Program-made: the position numbers and the translations under genes
The notes under the pieces: generated by a model
Databases searched by the model: none
What the model was told of the DNA's origin: nothing
What the model saw: only the letters and a program-made list of their open reading frames with translations
Shown: positions 51,227 to 60,881 of the stretch, in pieces
Layout of the letters: each line of letters begins with the position of its first letter
How positions within the stretch are numbered: the first letter of the stretch is position 1
Source of the DNA: GCA-002733465 sp039969155
GTDB lineage: Bacteria > Pseudomonadota > Gammaproteobacteria > Enterobacterales > Kangiellaceae
Direction of reading: 5' to 3'
DNA length: 64,000 bases
Assembly (NCBI GenBank): GCA_039969155.1
Contig: JBDVOJ010000010.1
Location: 1 to 64,000 of the forward strand

Positions 51227-53653
51227 TTAATGTGGTTTACTCTTGCTGGTTGAAGTTGTTCTGGTTTTTGTTTTAGATTTACTTTTTGTTGAGCGTTTTT
51301 TGACCGTATCTAAAGTAGGGCTGGGAGCTCTAACTAAAGCTTTGTCTAAAACTTGATCAATCCATCGTACAGGAATGATTTCCAAATCCCCAATCACGTT
51401 TTCCGCAATCTCTTTCAAATCTTTGACGTTTTTTTCTGGAATAAGGACACGCTTAATACCACCCCGATGAGCTGCTAACAACTTCTCTTTGAGTCCTCCA
51501 ATGGGCAACACTTCCCCTCGAAGGGTAATTTCACCTGTCATGGCGACATCTCTTCTTACAGCGATTCCTGTTAAGGATGAGACAAGTGCGGTGCACATTG
51601 CGCAACCGGCGCTCGGTCCATCTTTAGGAGTCGCACCTTCGGGAACGTGTACGTGAATATCTTTTGATTGATAAAAGTCTTCTTCTATCCCTAAAGACTC
51701 CGCTCGGCTCCTTACTACGGTGATTGCAGCCGATATAGACTCTTGCATGACTTTTCCTAAATGCCCTGTAGAGGTCGTTTTACCCTTACCTGAAGTGACA
51801 ACGGATTCAATCGTTAACAGCTCTCCTCCCACGCTTGTCCACGCAAGTCCGGTTACTTGACCTACTTGGTCATTTTCTCCAGCCACCCCGAAATCAAACT
51901 TTTGCACTCCGAGGTACTTGCTTAAATTCTTTACATTCACTCTCACTGACTTTTTGGACTTCTCTAGCATCAGCTGTTTTACTACTTTGCGACAAACTTT
52001 GGATAATTCTCTTTCTAAATTTCGAACTCCAGCTTCACGGGTGTACAGCCGCACAATATCAACTAGAGTAGATTTGGAAAGCTGAAGATCTCCTTCTTTT
52101 AACCCATTTACTCTTTTTTGCTTTGGCAGTAAATAGCGTTCAGCAATATTGAGTTTTTCATCTTCGGTATAACCTGAAAGATTAATAACTTCCATTCTAT
52201 CTAACAATGGCGCAGGAATATTCATGGAGTTTGCAGTACAAACGAACATGACCTCCGAAAGATCATAATCTACTTCTAAATAATGATCGTTAAATCGGCT
52301 ATTTTGTTCAGGGTCGAGCACTTCCAACAATGCGGAGGCAGGATCGCCTCTCATGTCCATAGCCATTTTGTCGATTTCATCAAGTAAGATCAGAGGGTTC
52401 TTAACTTTTGTTTTGTTCAACTTTTGAATAACTTTACCTGGCATAGAGCCGATGTATGTGCGTCTATGCCCTCTTATCTCGGCCTCGTCCCTTACTCCAC
52501 CTAGGGATATCCTAACAAATTCTCGACCAGTCGCTGTTGCGATAGACTCTCCTAACGAAGTTTTACCCACTCCAGGAGGGCCAACTAAGCATAAAACCGG
52601 TCCCTTGAGCTTTTTAACCCTAGTTTGGACTGCCAAAAATTCCAGAATTCGCTCTTTAACTTCTTCTAAGCCATAGTGATCTTTTTCCAGTGTATCCTGT
52701 GCTTTTTGTAAGTTTGAATGAAGCTTGGTCCTTTTCTTCCACGGTAGGCCAACTAACCAATCGATATACCCTCTAACAACCGTCGCTTCTGCTGACATTG
52801 GGGACATCATTTTGAGTTTCTTCAATTCAGATTGGGCTTTCTCTTTTGCCTCTTTAGGCAGACCACCTTTGAGAATTTTGTCTTCTAAGTCACTTAGATC
52901 AGACTCGCCATCATCTTCACCAAGCTCTTTTTGGATCGCTTTAATTTGTTCATTTAGATAGTAATCGCGTTGACTCTTATCCATCTGGTTTTTAACTCTG
53001 CCACGGATTTTTTTCTCAACATGCAATAAATCAATCTCTGACTCCATCATTGACATCAGAAACTCTAATCGCTGAGCAACGTCATCTATGGCTAAAACAT
53101 TCTGTTTTTGCTCAATCTTGATTAGGATGTGGGCGGCGATAATATCGGCCAGCTTTTCAGGACTATCAATTGAAGAAATGGTATTTAATACTTCCTGTGG
53201 AATTTTTTTATTGAGCTTGACATAGTTTTCAAACATCGCCTTAATAGTGCGGATTATGACATCCTGCTCACGACTATTAGTTAGCAAAGAAGGCAGAATT
53301 TCTGCCTGCGCGACTAAGAAATCAGGGTGCTTACTAAATTCGGTAATTTTAGCTCTCTCCACCCCTTCGACTAAGACTTTTAAGTTTCCATCAGGAAGTT
53401 TTAGTAACTGCAATATATTGGCAACGCAACCATAACTGTAAACATCACTATCTGAAGGCTCGTCTGTATTGGCATCTTTTTGTGCGACCAATAAAACCTG
53501 ATTCCCATTGTCGTTAGCAAACTGCAGTGCTTCGATAGATTTATCCCTACCAACAAATAGTGGTATCACCATATGTGGAAACACCACAACATCTCGAAGC
53601 GGTAAAACAGGGTACTCGGAATCTAACAATTGGATTGGTAAATTTTCACTCAT
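51227..53653 (-). CDS. lon: ATP-dependent protease Lon
   Basis: This 808-residue protein has an N-terminal substrate-recognition domain (PVLPLRDVVVFPHMVIPLFVG), AAA+ module with Walker A LVGPPGVGKTSLGES, and a C-terminal protease with catalytic Ser681 (KDGPSAG) and Lys724 (GLKEKLLAA). It degrades damaged and regulatory proteins. The last ~25 residues form an unusual Lys/Ser/Thr-rich tail not found in E. coli Lon (784 residues). A Ser/Thr-rich basic tail may bind DNA or be disordered. It follows clpX after 232 bp with a terminator in between, so it has its own promoter. Confidence 0.97.
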   Translation of the reverse strand: MSENLPIQLLDSEYPVLPLRDVVVFPHMVIPLFVGRDKSIEALQFANDNGNQVLLVAQKDANTDEPSDSDVYSYGCVANILQLLKLPDGNLKVLVEGVERAKITEFSKHPDFLVAQAEILPSLLTNSREQDVIIRTIKAMFENYVKLNKKIPQEVLNTISSIDSPEKLADIIAAHILIKIEQKQNVLAIDDVAQRLEFLMSMMESEIDLLHVEKKIRGRVKNQMDKSQRDYYLNEQIKAIQKELGEDDGESDLSDLEDKILKGGLPKEAKEKAQSELKKLKMMSPMSAEATVVRGYIDWLVGLPWKKRTKLHSNLQKAQDTLEKDHYGLEEVKERILEFLAVQTRVKKLKGPVLCLVGPPGVGKTSLGESIATATGREFVRISLGGVRDEAEIRGHRRTYIGSMPGKVIQKLNKTKVKNPLILLDEIDKMAMDMRGDPASALLEVLDPEQNSRFNDHYLEVDYDLSEVMFVCTANSMNIPAPLLDRMEVINLSGYTEDEKLNIAERYLLPKQKRVNGLKEGDLQLSKSTLVDIVRLYTREAGVRNLERELSKVCRKVVKQLMLEKSKKSVRVNVKNLSKYLGVQKFDFGVAGENDQVGQVTGLAWTSVGGELLTIESVVTSGKGKTTSTGHLGKVMQESISAAITVVRSRAESLGIEEDFYQSKDIHVHVPEGATPKDGPSAGCAMCTALVSSLTGIAVRRDVAMTGEITLRGEVLPIGGLKEKLLAAHRGGIKRVLIPEKNVKDLKEIAENVIGDLEIIPVRWIDQVLDKALVRAPSPTLDTVKKRSTKSKSKTKTRTTSTSKSKPH

Positions 53654-53830
53654 CTATTACTTCCTAATACGGTGTTGATTGAATTGGAACGTTTACTAAG
53701 CGTTTTTTGGGTGCTCAGAGGCTTATTGGTGGTATGCCCAGAGAGAGACTCCAAGCTATTACTGGACAATATGGGTACTTTAGCCAACGATTTCAACAGC
53801 AATTTGGATATTTAATCGCTATAGACTACA

Positions 53831-53857
53831 AAAAAGCCGCGATAGTTCGCGGCTTTT
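53831..53857 (-). terminator. Rho-independent terminator after clpX
   Basis: AAAAGCCGCGA (53832-53842) and TCGCGGCTTTT (53847-53857) form a perfect 11-bp stem. On the minus strand the loop is ACTA and a short T run follows. It lies 28 bp beyond the clpX stop and separates clpX from the lon promoter region (53654-53830). Confidence 0.88.
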
Positions 53858-53885
53858 AGACTTTAAAATACATTAAAAATAAAGG

Positions 53886-55172
53886 CTATTCGGAAGCCGC
53901 TTTTTTATCTTGGCTTTCGTAGATTAATAACGGCTCAGATTCTCCATCTACCACAGCGGCATCAATTGCGACTTTAGTAACGCCTTCCATTGAGGGTAGG
54001 TCATACATGGTATCAAGTAAGACTTTCTCGAGAATCGACCTTAGCCCTCTAGCCCCCGTTTTACGCTCCATGCCTTTCTTGGCTACTGCTTTTAAAGCAT
54101 CTTCTCTAAATTCTAAGCGAACATCTTCCATTTCGAATAATTTAGAATACTGCTTGGTTAGAGAATTCTTAGGCTCAGTAAGTATTTTGACTAAAGACTC
54201 TTCATCTAACTCTTCTAAAGTAGCTACGACCGGTAAACGACCCACAAACTCAGGAATTAAACCGTATTTAACTAAATCATCAGGCTCGATTTCTTTAAAT
54301 ATTTCGCCCAAATTCTTACTGTCGTCCTTACTTCTAACTTTTGCCGAGAAACCAATTCCTGATTTTTCTGAACGATCGCGTATGATATTTTCCAAACCAG
54401 CAAATGCGCCACCACAAATAAACAGAATACTACTAGTATCAACTTGCAAAAACTCTTGTTGAGGGTGTTTTCTACCACCTTGCGGTGGAACTGACGCGAC
54501 AGTACCTTCAATAAGCTTGAGTAGTGCTTGTTGAACACCTTCACCCGACACATCGCGAGTGATTGATGGATTATCGGCTTTCCTAGAAATCTTGTCGATC
54601 TCATCGATATAGACAATACCGTGTTGCGCTTTTTCGACGTCATAGTCACACTTTTGCAAAAGCTTCTGGATGATGTTTTCTACATCTTCACCAACATAAC
54701 CCGCCTCAGTTAAGGTGGTCGCATCAGCAATAGTAAAAGGCACATCTAACATTCGAGCAAGTGTCTCTGCAAGTAAGGTTTTACCACTTCCCGTAGGACC
54801 TACTAGTAAAATATTACTTTTACCAAGCTCGACATCATCAGTTTTTACATCACTACCCGAACGCAAACGCTTGTAGTGGTTATAGACAGCAACCGACAGT
54901 ACCCTTTTCGCCTTATCCTGACCAATAACGTACTCGTTTAAATGCTCGTCAATTTCCCTTGGCGTTGGCAGCTTGTCTGACTTTTCTTGTTGGCTTATTT
55001 CTTGTATTTCTTCGCGAATGATGTCATTACACAACTCGACACACTCATCACAAATAAAAACAGAAGGTCCGGCGATAAGTTTGCGAACTTCATGCTGGCT
55101 TTTGCCGCAAAAAGAGCAATACAACAGCTTACCGCTGTCTTCTCGTCCACCTGTTTTCTTCTTATCGCTCAT
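53886..55172 (-). CDS. clpX: ClpXP protease ATPase subunit ClpX
   Basis: This 428-residue AAA+ unfoldase has an N-terminal zinc finger with Cys19, Cys22, Cys41 and Cys44. It has Walker A LLVGPTGSGKTLLAE, Walker B GIVYIDEIDK, the RKH-like loop and IGF-type ClpP contact (EKSGIGFSAKV). It feeds substrates to ClpP. clpP lies upstream with 261 bp between, so clpX may have its own promoter as well. Confidence 0.97.
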   Translation of the reverse strand: MSDKKKTGGREDSGKLLYCSFCGKSQHEVRKLIAGPSVFICDECVELCNDIIREEIQEISQQEKSDKLPTPREIDEHLNEYVIGQDKAKRVLSVAVYNHYKRLRSGSDVKTDDVELGKSNILLVGPTGSGKTLLAETLARMLDVPFTIADATTLTEAGYVGEDVENIIQKLLQKCDYDVEKAQHGIVYIDEIDKISRKADNPSITRDVSGEGVQQALLKLIEGTVASVPPQGGRKHPQQEFLQVDTSSILFICGGAFAGLENIIRDRSEKSGIGFSAKVRSKDDSKNLGEIFKEIEPDDLVKYGLIPEFVGRLPVVATLEELDEESLVKILTEPKNSLTKQYSKLFEMEDVRLEFREDALKAVAKKGMERKTGARGLRSILEKVLLDTMYDLPSMEGVTKVAIDAAVVDGESEPLLIYESQDKKAASE

Positions 55173-55433
55173 CTAAGTATCCTATTTCTACTTCGAATTC
55201 TAATTATCTTTACGTAATTGCTGCCTTATATGGACCACAGCTCACGAATTTTGATCCTTACCGCTAAGCTTAGACCTTTTAAACGCCGTTTGTCGATTTA
55301 TTCTGCCGTCTTTAAGGCAAAAATGTGAATATTCCTGCAAATACCACAACAACTTTTGAAAAATTGCAACAATAACGCCTAGCCTGCTTAAATACTCGCC
55401 TTGCGAGGGTTAACCTGCCAATATTCTAATCAA

Positions 55434-56048
55434 CTACTCTCGAGTATTTATAACCTTATCGACTAAACCATACTTAGCAGCTTCGTCGGCACTCATAAAG
55501 TTATCTCTATCAGTATCTTTTTCTAAGTCTTCCAATTTTCGACCGGTGTGATCAGCTAATATTTGGTTGAGGTTAGCTCGCATCTTTAATATTTCTTGTG
55601 CATGTATCTCAATGTCGGATGCTTGTCCTTGATAACCACCAAGAGGCTGGTGGATCATAACCCGTGAATTAGGCAATGCAAATCGCTTGTCTTTGGCACC
55701 ACCGGCTAACAAAAATGCTCCCATACTTGCAGCTTGCCCGATACAAAGCGTAGTAACATCTGGCTTAATAAATTGCATAGTATCGTAAATCGCCATCCCC
55801 GCAGTCACTGAACCACCTGGAGAGTTAATATATAATGAAATATCCTTATCAGGGTTTTCAGACTCTAAAAAGAGCATTTGCGCAACAATGAGGTTTGCCA
55901 TGTGGTCTTCCACCTGACCGACCATAAAAATGACCCGTTCTTTCAACAGACGAGAGTATATATCGTAAGAACGCTCTCCTTTGGCTGTTTGTTCAACTAC
56001 CATTGGAACAAGCCCAAGCGCCATTTCATCAGTTTTCGAGTTTATCAT
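55434..56048 (-). CDS. clpP: ATP-dependent Clp protease proteolytic subunit
   Basis: This 204-residue serine peptidase has catalytic Ser108 (IGQAASMGAF), His133 (RVMIHQPLGG) and Asp182 (DTDRDNF), the normal triad. It forms tetradecamers capped by ClpX. It follows tig on the same strand after a terminator-like hairpin, so a promoter must lie between about 56049 and 56157. Confidence 0.97.
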   Translation of the reverse strand: MINSKTDEMALGLVPMVVEQTAKGERSYDIYSRLLKERVIFMVGQVEDHMANLIVAQMLFLESENPDKDISLYINSPGGSVTAGMAIYDTMQFIKPDVTTLCIGQAASMGAFLLAGGAKDKRFALPNSRVMIHQPLGGYQGQASDIEIHAQEILKMRANLNQILADHTGRKLEDLEKDTDRDNFMSADEAAKYGLVDKVINTRE

Positions 56049-56156
56049 TATAATTTAGAGTCCTATCTTAGTAATTTGGATTATTCAGCTTTCTCTCAAA
56101 GTGACTGAAACCAACAAAGAAGTGAGTGTTTGATTAATATAAATTCCTGAGTCAGA

Positions 56157-56227
56157 CGAAAAAACCCAGTCACAAAACCATTATAGCTAACTTATGGGTA
56201 AACTATAATAATTTCAAGACTGGGTTT
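56157..56227 (-). terminator. Large-loop terminator between tig and clpP
   Basis: AAACCCAGTC and GACTGGGTTT (56227-56218 with 56171-56162 on the minus strand) form a 10-bp stem, and ATTATAG/CTATAAT (56209-56203 with 56186-56180) a second inner stem. TTTTTT follows at once. The two-storey shape with A-rich internal loop is unusual for a simple terminator. It starts 47 bp after the tig stop. Confidence 0.7.
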
Positions 56228-56273
56228 GTGGTTATCTTCAAGAATTCTTGTCGACAAGTATTTTAATCAGCTT

Positions 56274-57617
56274 CTATTCCTTTTCTTCCGATTCGGATGC
56301 ACTTACATCAGCCGATTCATCATCCTTTTTCGGATTCATCAACTCATCAAACGACATCTCAACTTCAGATACCTTCGCTTCAGCCTCAACTAATTCTATC
56401 ACTGAGTCTTCAAGAACAAGTTGCTCTACTTCATTTAACCGATTTTCATCTGAAAGATAGTAGTTTATTACTTCTTCTGGCTGCTCATACACAGAAGCTA
56501 ACTCGTCTAGCTTTGCTTTTACCTTATCTTTATCAGCCGATATTTTATGCTGCTTTATGATTTCACTCACCACTAAACCTAATTTCACTCTTCTCGATGC
56601 TTTTTCTTCGAATAGTTCATTAGGAAGATCAGGTAGATTAGCCGCATTAGCGCCAAATTGCTGCAATGCTTGTTGCTTCTGATGACCGATTTCTTGTTCT
56701 ACCATCGCTTTTGGCATATCAAAGCTATGCGCTTCAATCAACGCATCCATAACTTGTTGTTTAACTTTGGAATTCACTACTTGTGATAACTCTCGCTCCA
56801 TGTTCTTTTTAATGTCACTCTTCATTGTCGCAATGCTTGCGTCTTCGATGCCTAATTTTTCAGCTAACTCGCCGAGTTTTAAGGCTTCTTTCTTATTGAC
56901 ACTGTGTACAGTTGTTTTGAAAACAGCATCTTTTCCAGCAACATCTTTGTTTTGGTAATCTTCAGGGAAAGTCACTTTAAGATCTAATTCATCACCCGCT
57001 TTAGTACCTTCCAATTGCTCCTCAAACCCTGGAATCATCTGGCCTTGACCAATCACTAATTCAAAGTTATCCGCTTTACCACCATTAAATTCTTCGCCAT
57101 CTATGGTTCCGACAAAATCAATCACAACTTGATCATCAGTTTTTGCTTTACGCTTTACAGGAACCCAATTGGCTTGTTGCTCACGAAGGGTGTCTAACAT
57201 TTTGGTTAAATCTTCATCGGCAACACTGGCTTTAGCTTTTTCAATCTCTATTTTTGCGAAATCTTGTAGTTCTATTTCAGGGTAAACATCAAAAGTCGCA
57301 ACAAATTCCAAGTCGCTGCCTTCTTTCATAGAAATAGGTTCGATTTTTGGAGGCCCAGCAGGCTGCAGTTTCTCTTGCATTACAGCTTCATAGAAAGATC
57401 GTTGCATAACATCTGAAATAACGTCTTGCCTTACATGCTCACCGTAACGCTTTTTGATGACATTCAAAGGAATTTTGCCTGGTCTAAAGCCGTTCATTCT
57501 TTGAGTTTTTGCCAATTCTTTCATTTTGGCTAAGGCCACGTCGTCGATTTTTTTAGCTTCAACGGCAACGGTCAACTTACGCTCAAGACCCGATGTGGTT
57601 TCAACAGAAACTTGCAT
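56274..57617 (-). CDS. tig: Trigger factor
   Basis: This 447-residue ribosome-associated chaperone and prolyl isomerase has the ribosome-binding loop GFRPGKIP at residues 43-50, a FKBP-type domain (~residues 155-240: VVIDFVGTIDGEEFNGGKADNFELVIG) and a helical chaperone domain. The C-terminus is acidic and Ser-rich (DDESADVSASESEEKE). First gene of the tig-clpP-clpX-lon series. Confidence 0.97.
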   Translation of the reverse strand: MQVSVETTSGLERKLTVAVEAKKIDDVALAKMKELAKTQRMNGFRPGKIPLNVIKKRYGEHVRQDVISDVMQRSFYEAVMQEKLQPAGPPKIEPISMKEGSDLEFVATFDVYPEIELQDFAKIEIEKAKASVADEDLTKMLDTLREQQANWVPVKRKAKTDDQVVIDFVGTIDGEEFNGGKADNFELVIGQGQMIPGFEEQLEGTKAGDELDLKVTFPEDYQNKDVAGKDAVFKTTVHSVNKKEALKLGELAEKLGIEDASIATMKSDIKKNMERELSQVVNSKVKQQVMDALIEAHSFDMPKAMVEQEIGHQKQQALQQFGANAANLPDLPNELFEEKASRRVKLGLVVSEIIKQHKISADKDKVKAKLDELASVYEQPEEVINYYLSDENRLNEVEQLVLEDSVIELVEAEAKVSEVEMSFDELMNPKKDDESADVSASESEEKE

Positions 57618-57924
57618 GTGTATGCTCCAACTTGGATTTCAACAATTTTATTTGAGATAACTGTCAGCACTTATTAATGGTGCAACAAATAACTCAAATG
57701 CTCATTGGCGACTCACGACAAATTAATTAATTTGTTTATTGAATCGACAAAGATAGTTTAATTAATTTTTGGATTACGACTTAAGAAGGAAGGTTGACGC
57801 TGTTAAAGAGAGCTTTAAGTCGTTTTAAATGGCTAGCAGCAAACTCAGGCAACCACCTACCGGCTTGAGCCAGAAATCAGTATAAGCGCTGAATCTAATC
57901 TGCGACTTATATTATAGTTACAAA
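57618..57924. other. tig upstream region
   Basis: About 300 bp between the tRNA-Leu 3' end and the tig start. It holds an 18-bp AT-only-core palindrome at 57718-57735 (ACAAATTAATTAATTTGT). No gene or RNA was recognised; the tig promoter is expected here. Confidence 0.45.
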
Positions 57925-58009
<85 letters not shown>

Positions 58010-58057
58010 ACTGTATTGTAACTACTCGTCTGTTTTTTAACTAAAAACAGCAAAAAT

Positions 58058-58134
58058 TGGGGTGGACGAAGGGGTTTGAACCCTCGACAACCGGAATCAC
58101 AATCCGGGGCTCTACCAACTGAGCTACGCCCACC
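58058..58134 (-). tRNA. tRNA-His (anticodon GTG)
   Basis: A 77-nt tRNA on the minus strand. It carries the extra 5' G typical of tRNA-His, encoded as GGTGGGCG pairing with CGTCCACC. Anticodon loop TTGTGAT, T-loop GGTTCAAACCC, encoded CCA. Confidence 0.96.
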
Positions 58135-58243
58135 ATCATTCCGTACTAAGAAGAAATGGTCTCACAGGCAACTGAAAAGTTCAATTACTGCATGCTATAT
58201 CTTCTTTCAATAAGAAACTATTAACGTTTCTCTAGGACACCTA

Positions 58244-58320
58244 TGGCGCGCCCGGCAGGATTCGAACCTGCTACCCTCGGCTTAGAAGGCCGATGCTCTA
58301 TCCAGATGAGCTACGGGCGC
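58244..58320 (-). tRNA. tRNA-Arg (anticodon TCT)
   Basis: A 77-nt tRNA on the minus strand starting GCGCCCGTAGCTCATCTGG, anticodon loop CTTCTAA, T-loop GGTTCGAATCC and encoded CCA. It reads AGA codons, which are common in the genes of this window. Confidence 0.97.
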
Positions 58321-58370
58321 ATCGTTTCATAGTAACCCCGCACCTAACTTCCAATGGAAATTAAGTAATT

Positions 58371-58447
58371 TGGTCGGGGAAGAGGGATTCGAACCCCCGA
58401 CATCCTGCACCCAAAGCAGGCGCGCTACCAGACTGCGCTATTCCCCG
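58371..58447 (-). tRNA. tRNA-Pro (anticodon TGG)
   Basis: A 77-nt tRNA on the minus strand starting CGGGGAATAGCGCAGTCTGG, anticodon loop TTTGGGT, T-loop GGTTCGAATCC and encoded CCA. First of the four-tRNA cluster; its promoter should lie between 58448 and 58716, shared with the divergent folD. Confidence 0.97.
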
Positions 58448-58716
58448 ACACATCAAACAAAGTCTCCTCTGCTTGAGAGCGCGGAATAATACTGATTTAA
58501 CTCCTGCAGGTCAACAAAGAAAATAGATTAAAATCAAAAATAATTTAGTGAATTACTGTTTGCTGATTCAATTGCATCTGAAGTGCTCAAATTTCGGTCA
58601 TCATTGGTGATAAAAGCTGATTCAATTTGAATTTATACGCTAATTTACTTGGCTAAATGGTTCACAATTGAGAAAATAGCGACCAATTATCTTTTCTTAA
58701 AGAACCAAACAGTCTT

Positions 58717-59568
58717 ATGACCGCAAAATTAATTGACGGCGTTAAAATCTCAGCTGAATTTCGCCAGCGGATAAAATCGAAAGTAGAACAACGAGTTGCT
58801 GAAGGTAAACGCAGGCCAGGCCTTTCGGTTATCTTAGTTGGAGAGGATCCCGCTTCGAGTGTCTACGTCGGTAAAAAAGTCAAAGCCTGTGAAGAAGTTG
58901 GATTTCAATCTCAAAAAATAGTCTTCGAAAAAGATATTAGTCAAACCCGTTTAGAACAGGAGATTGATAAACTTAACGCTGACGATAGCGTTGACGGCAT
59001 TTTGGTTCAGCTACCTCTGCCGGATCAACTTGATGTTAGCCTTATCTTGGAACGTATCGAACCTTCGAAAGATGTAGATTGTTTTCATCCTTATAATGTC
59101 GGGCGATTAATGCAAAGGATCCCGAGATTAAGACCGTGCACACCTTATGGTGTAATGTTGATGCTCGAAAACATTAGAATTGATGTTAAGGGACTAAATT
59201 GTTGCGTTGTCGGTGCAAGTAATATTGTTGGGCGTCCAATGGCAATGGAATTACTCCTCGCTGGCGCGACGGTTACTGTTTGCCATAAGTTTACTAAGAA
59301 CTTACCAGAGCTAATTTCGCAGATGGATCTAGTCGTCGTTGGGGTCGGAAAACCTAACTTAGTGAAGGGCGATTGGATTAAACAAGGTGCGATTGTTATT
59401 GATGTGGGGATCAACCGCTTAGAAAGTGGGAAATTGGTAGGCGACATAGAGTTTGAAGCTGCCAAGCAAAAAGCTTCGTGGATTACGCCAGTCCCTGGTG
59501 GAGTCGGCCCTATGACGGTAGCGACTCTGATGCATAATACTTTGTTTGCTTGTGAACAAAGTGATTAA
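58717..59568 (+). CDS. folD: Methylenetetrahydrofolate dehydrogenase / cyclohydrolase
   Basis: This 283-residue bifunctional one-carbon enzyme has VILVGEDPASSVYVGKKVKACEE with the catalytic Lys in the Y-x-x-x-K motif, VDGILVQLPLPDQLD, and the NADP-binding region VVGASNIVGRPMAMELL and PGGVGPMTVATLM. Divergent from the tRNA cluster and followed by a strong terminator. Confidence 0.96.
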   Translation: MTAKLIDGVKISAEFRQRIKSKVEQRVAEGKRRPGLSVILVGEDPASSVYVGKKVKACEEVGFQSQKIVFEKDISQTRLEQEIDKLNADDSVDGILVQLPLPDQLDVSLILERIEPSKDVDCFHPYNVGRLMQRIPRLRPCTPYGVMLMLENIRIDVKGLNCCVVGASNIVGRPMAMELLLAGATVTVCHKFTKNLPELISQMDLVVVGVGKPNLVKGDWIKQGAIVIDVGINRLESGKLVGDIEFEAAKQKASWITPVPGGVGPMTVATLMHNTLFACEQSD

Positions 59569-59570
59569 AG

Positions 59571-59597
59571 CAAAAAGCCGCGTTATGCGGCTTTTTG
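59571..59597 (+). terminator. Rho-independent terminator after folD
   Basis: CAAAAAGCCGC (59571-59581) and GCGGCTTTTTG (59587-59597) form an 11-bp stem with a 5-nt loop and T run. It starts 3 bp after the folD stop and can also act on the convergent mreB transcript. Confidence 0.92.
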
Positions 59598-59629
59598 TTA
59601 TCAACTAAATTTTAGAATTTATTAGGCTA

Positions 59630-60673
59630 CTAGCTTTGCCAGAATAAATCCCCACCATGATCTTCAATTGTCTCGAGAACTTTCCCGCCACCTCTAGCTA
59701 CACAAGTTAACGGGTCTTGTGCGACAATCACGGGTAAACCAGTCTCTTCCATAAATAGTCGGTCTAGATCTTTAATCAATGCACCGCCTCCAGTCAATAC
59801 CATTCCTCGCTCAGAGATATCAGCGGCTAATTCGGGTGGTGATTGCTCTAAAACCGAACGCACCGCTCGAATCATTCCTGCTAAGGGATCTTGAAGGGCT
59901 TCTAAAATTTCATTACTATTAATTGTAAATTTTCGCGGCACACCTTCGGCTAAGTTTCGACCACGCACGTCTATTTCCATAACATCGGTGCTTGGGAATG
60001 CGGTGCCAATTTCGTGCTTGATTCGCTCGGCCGTCGATTCGCCAATCACCGTACCGTAATTTCGACGGACATAATCAATAATCGCGTCGTCAAAGCGATC
60101 GCCACCAATTCGAACTGAATCAGAAGAAACCACGCCATTAAGCGATAAAATAGCAATTTCAGTCGTTCCACCACCAATATCAACGACCATAGAACCACGA
60201 GCCTCTCCGACAGGTAGCCCAGCTCCAACAGCCGCCGCTACGGGTTCTTCAATAAGGTATACATCTCTCGCACCAGCACCATAGGCTGATTCCTTTATTG
60301 CTCTTCTTTCAACTTGAGTAGAGCCACACGGTACACAAATTAAAACTCGAGGACTTGGACGCATGAAAAAGCTGGAATCATGGACTTTCCGAATAAATTC
60401 TTGCAACATTTTTTCGGTGACTTCAAAGTCTGCGATTACGCCATCTTTAAGAGGTCGAATTGCAGTTATATTACCAGGGGTACGACCAAGCATGGCTTTG
60501 GCATCCGCACCAACAGCTGCAATTGACTTATTTCCGCCTCGCTCATGACGAATTGCCACAACAGACGGCTCATTAAGCACAATCCCCTGCTCTCGCATAT
60601 AAACTAATGTATTAGCAGTACCTAAATCGATGGAAAGATCGGCCGAAAATAGCCCTCTGATTTTATTAAACAT
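59630..60673 (-). CDS. mreB: Rod-shape-determining actin homologue MreB
   Basis: This 347-residue protein has phosphate loops SIDLGTANTLVY and VVDIGGGTTEIAILS and adenosine motif GMVLTGGGALIKDLD. It organises lateral cell-wall synthesis, so cells are probably rods. mreC and mreD are not next to it on the downstream side (folD is convergent), which is a departure from the common mreBCD operon. Confidence 0.97.
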   Translation of the reverse strand: MFNKIRGLFSADLSIDLGTANTLVYMREQGIVLNEPSVVAIRHERGGNKSIAAVGADAKAMLGRTPGNITAIRPLKDGVIADFEVTEKMLQEFIRKVHDSSFFMRPSPRVLICVPCGSTQVERRAIKESAYGAGARDVYLIEEPVAAAVGAGLPVGEARGSMVVDIGGGTTEIAILSLNGVVSSDSVRIGGDRFDDAIIDYVRRNYGTVIGESTAERIKHEIGTAFPSTDVMEIDVRGRNLAEGVPRKFTINSNEILEALQDPLAGMIRAVRSVLEQSPPELAADISERGMVLTGGGALIKDLDRLFMEETGLPVIVAQDPLTCVARGGGKVLETIEDHGGDLFWQS

Positions 60674-60881
60674 ATTAAGCTTCTTATTTCCTGTTGCTTT
60701 TATTCTTCAATTATCGCTTACTTCGTGTTTAAACAGAAGTAGTTGCAATTTATTTATTGCATTTTGCTGTTATTTTGTAGAGTTTATTGCATAAGATACA
60801 CATAACCTAACTTTAAAGTAGATTTCCTTAACTACAATTAGTTCAGCCTTTGTTACTAAAATAATCAAGATTAAAATAATT

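Noticed and set aside
54007..54462. Long open frame antisense to clpX
   Set aside because: Lies entirely inside a certain gene; the peptide is Ser/Leu-rich low complexity, typical of a shadow frame.
57718..57735. AT-rich 18-bp palindrome upstream of tig as an operator
   Set aside because: Its core is only A and T, so such symmetry is common by chance in AT-rich DNA; no second copy was seen.
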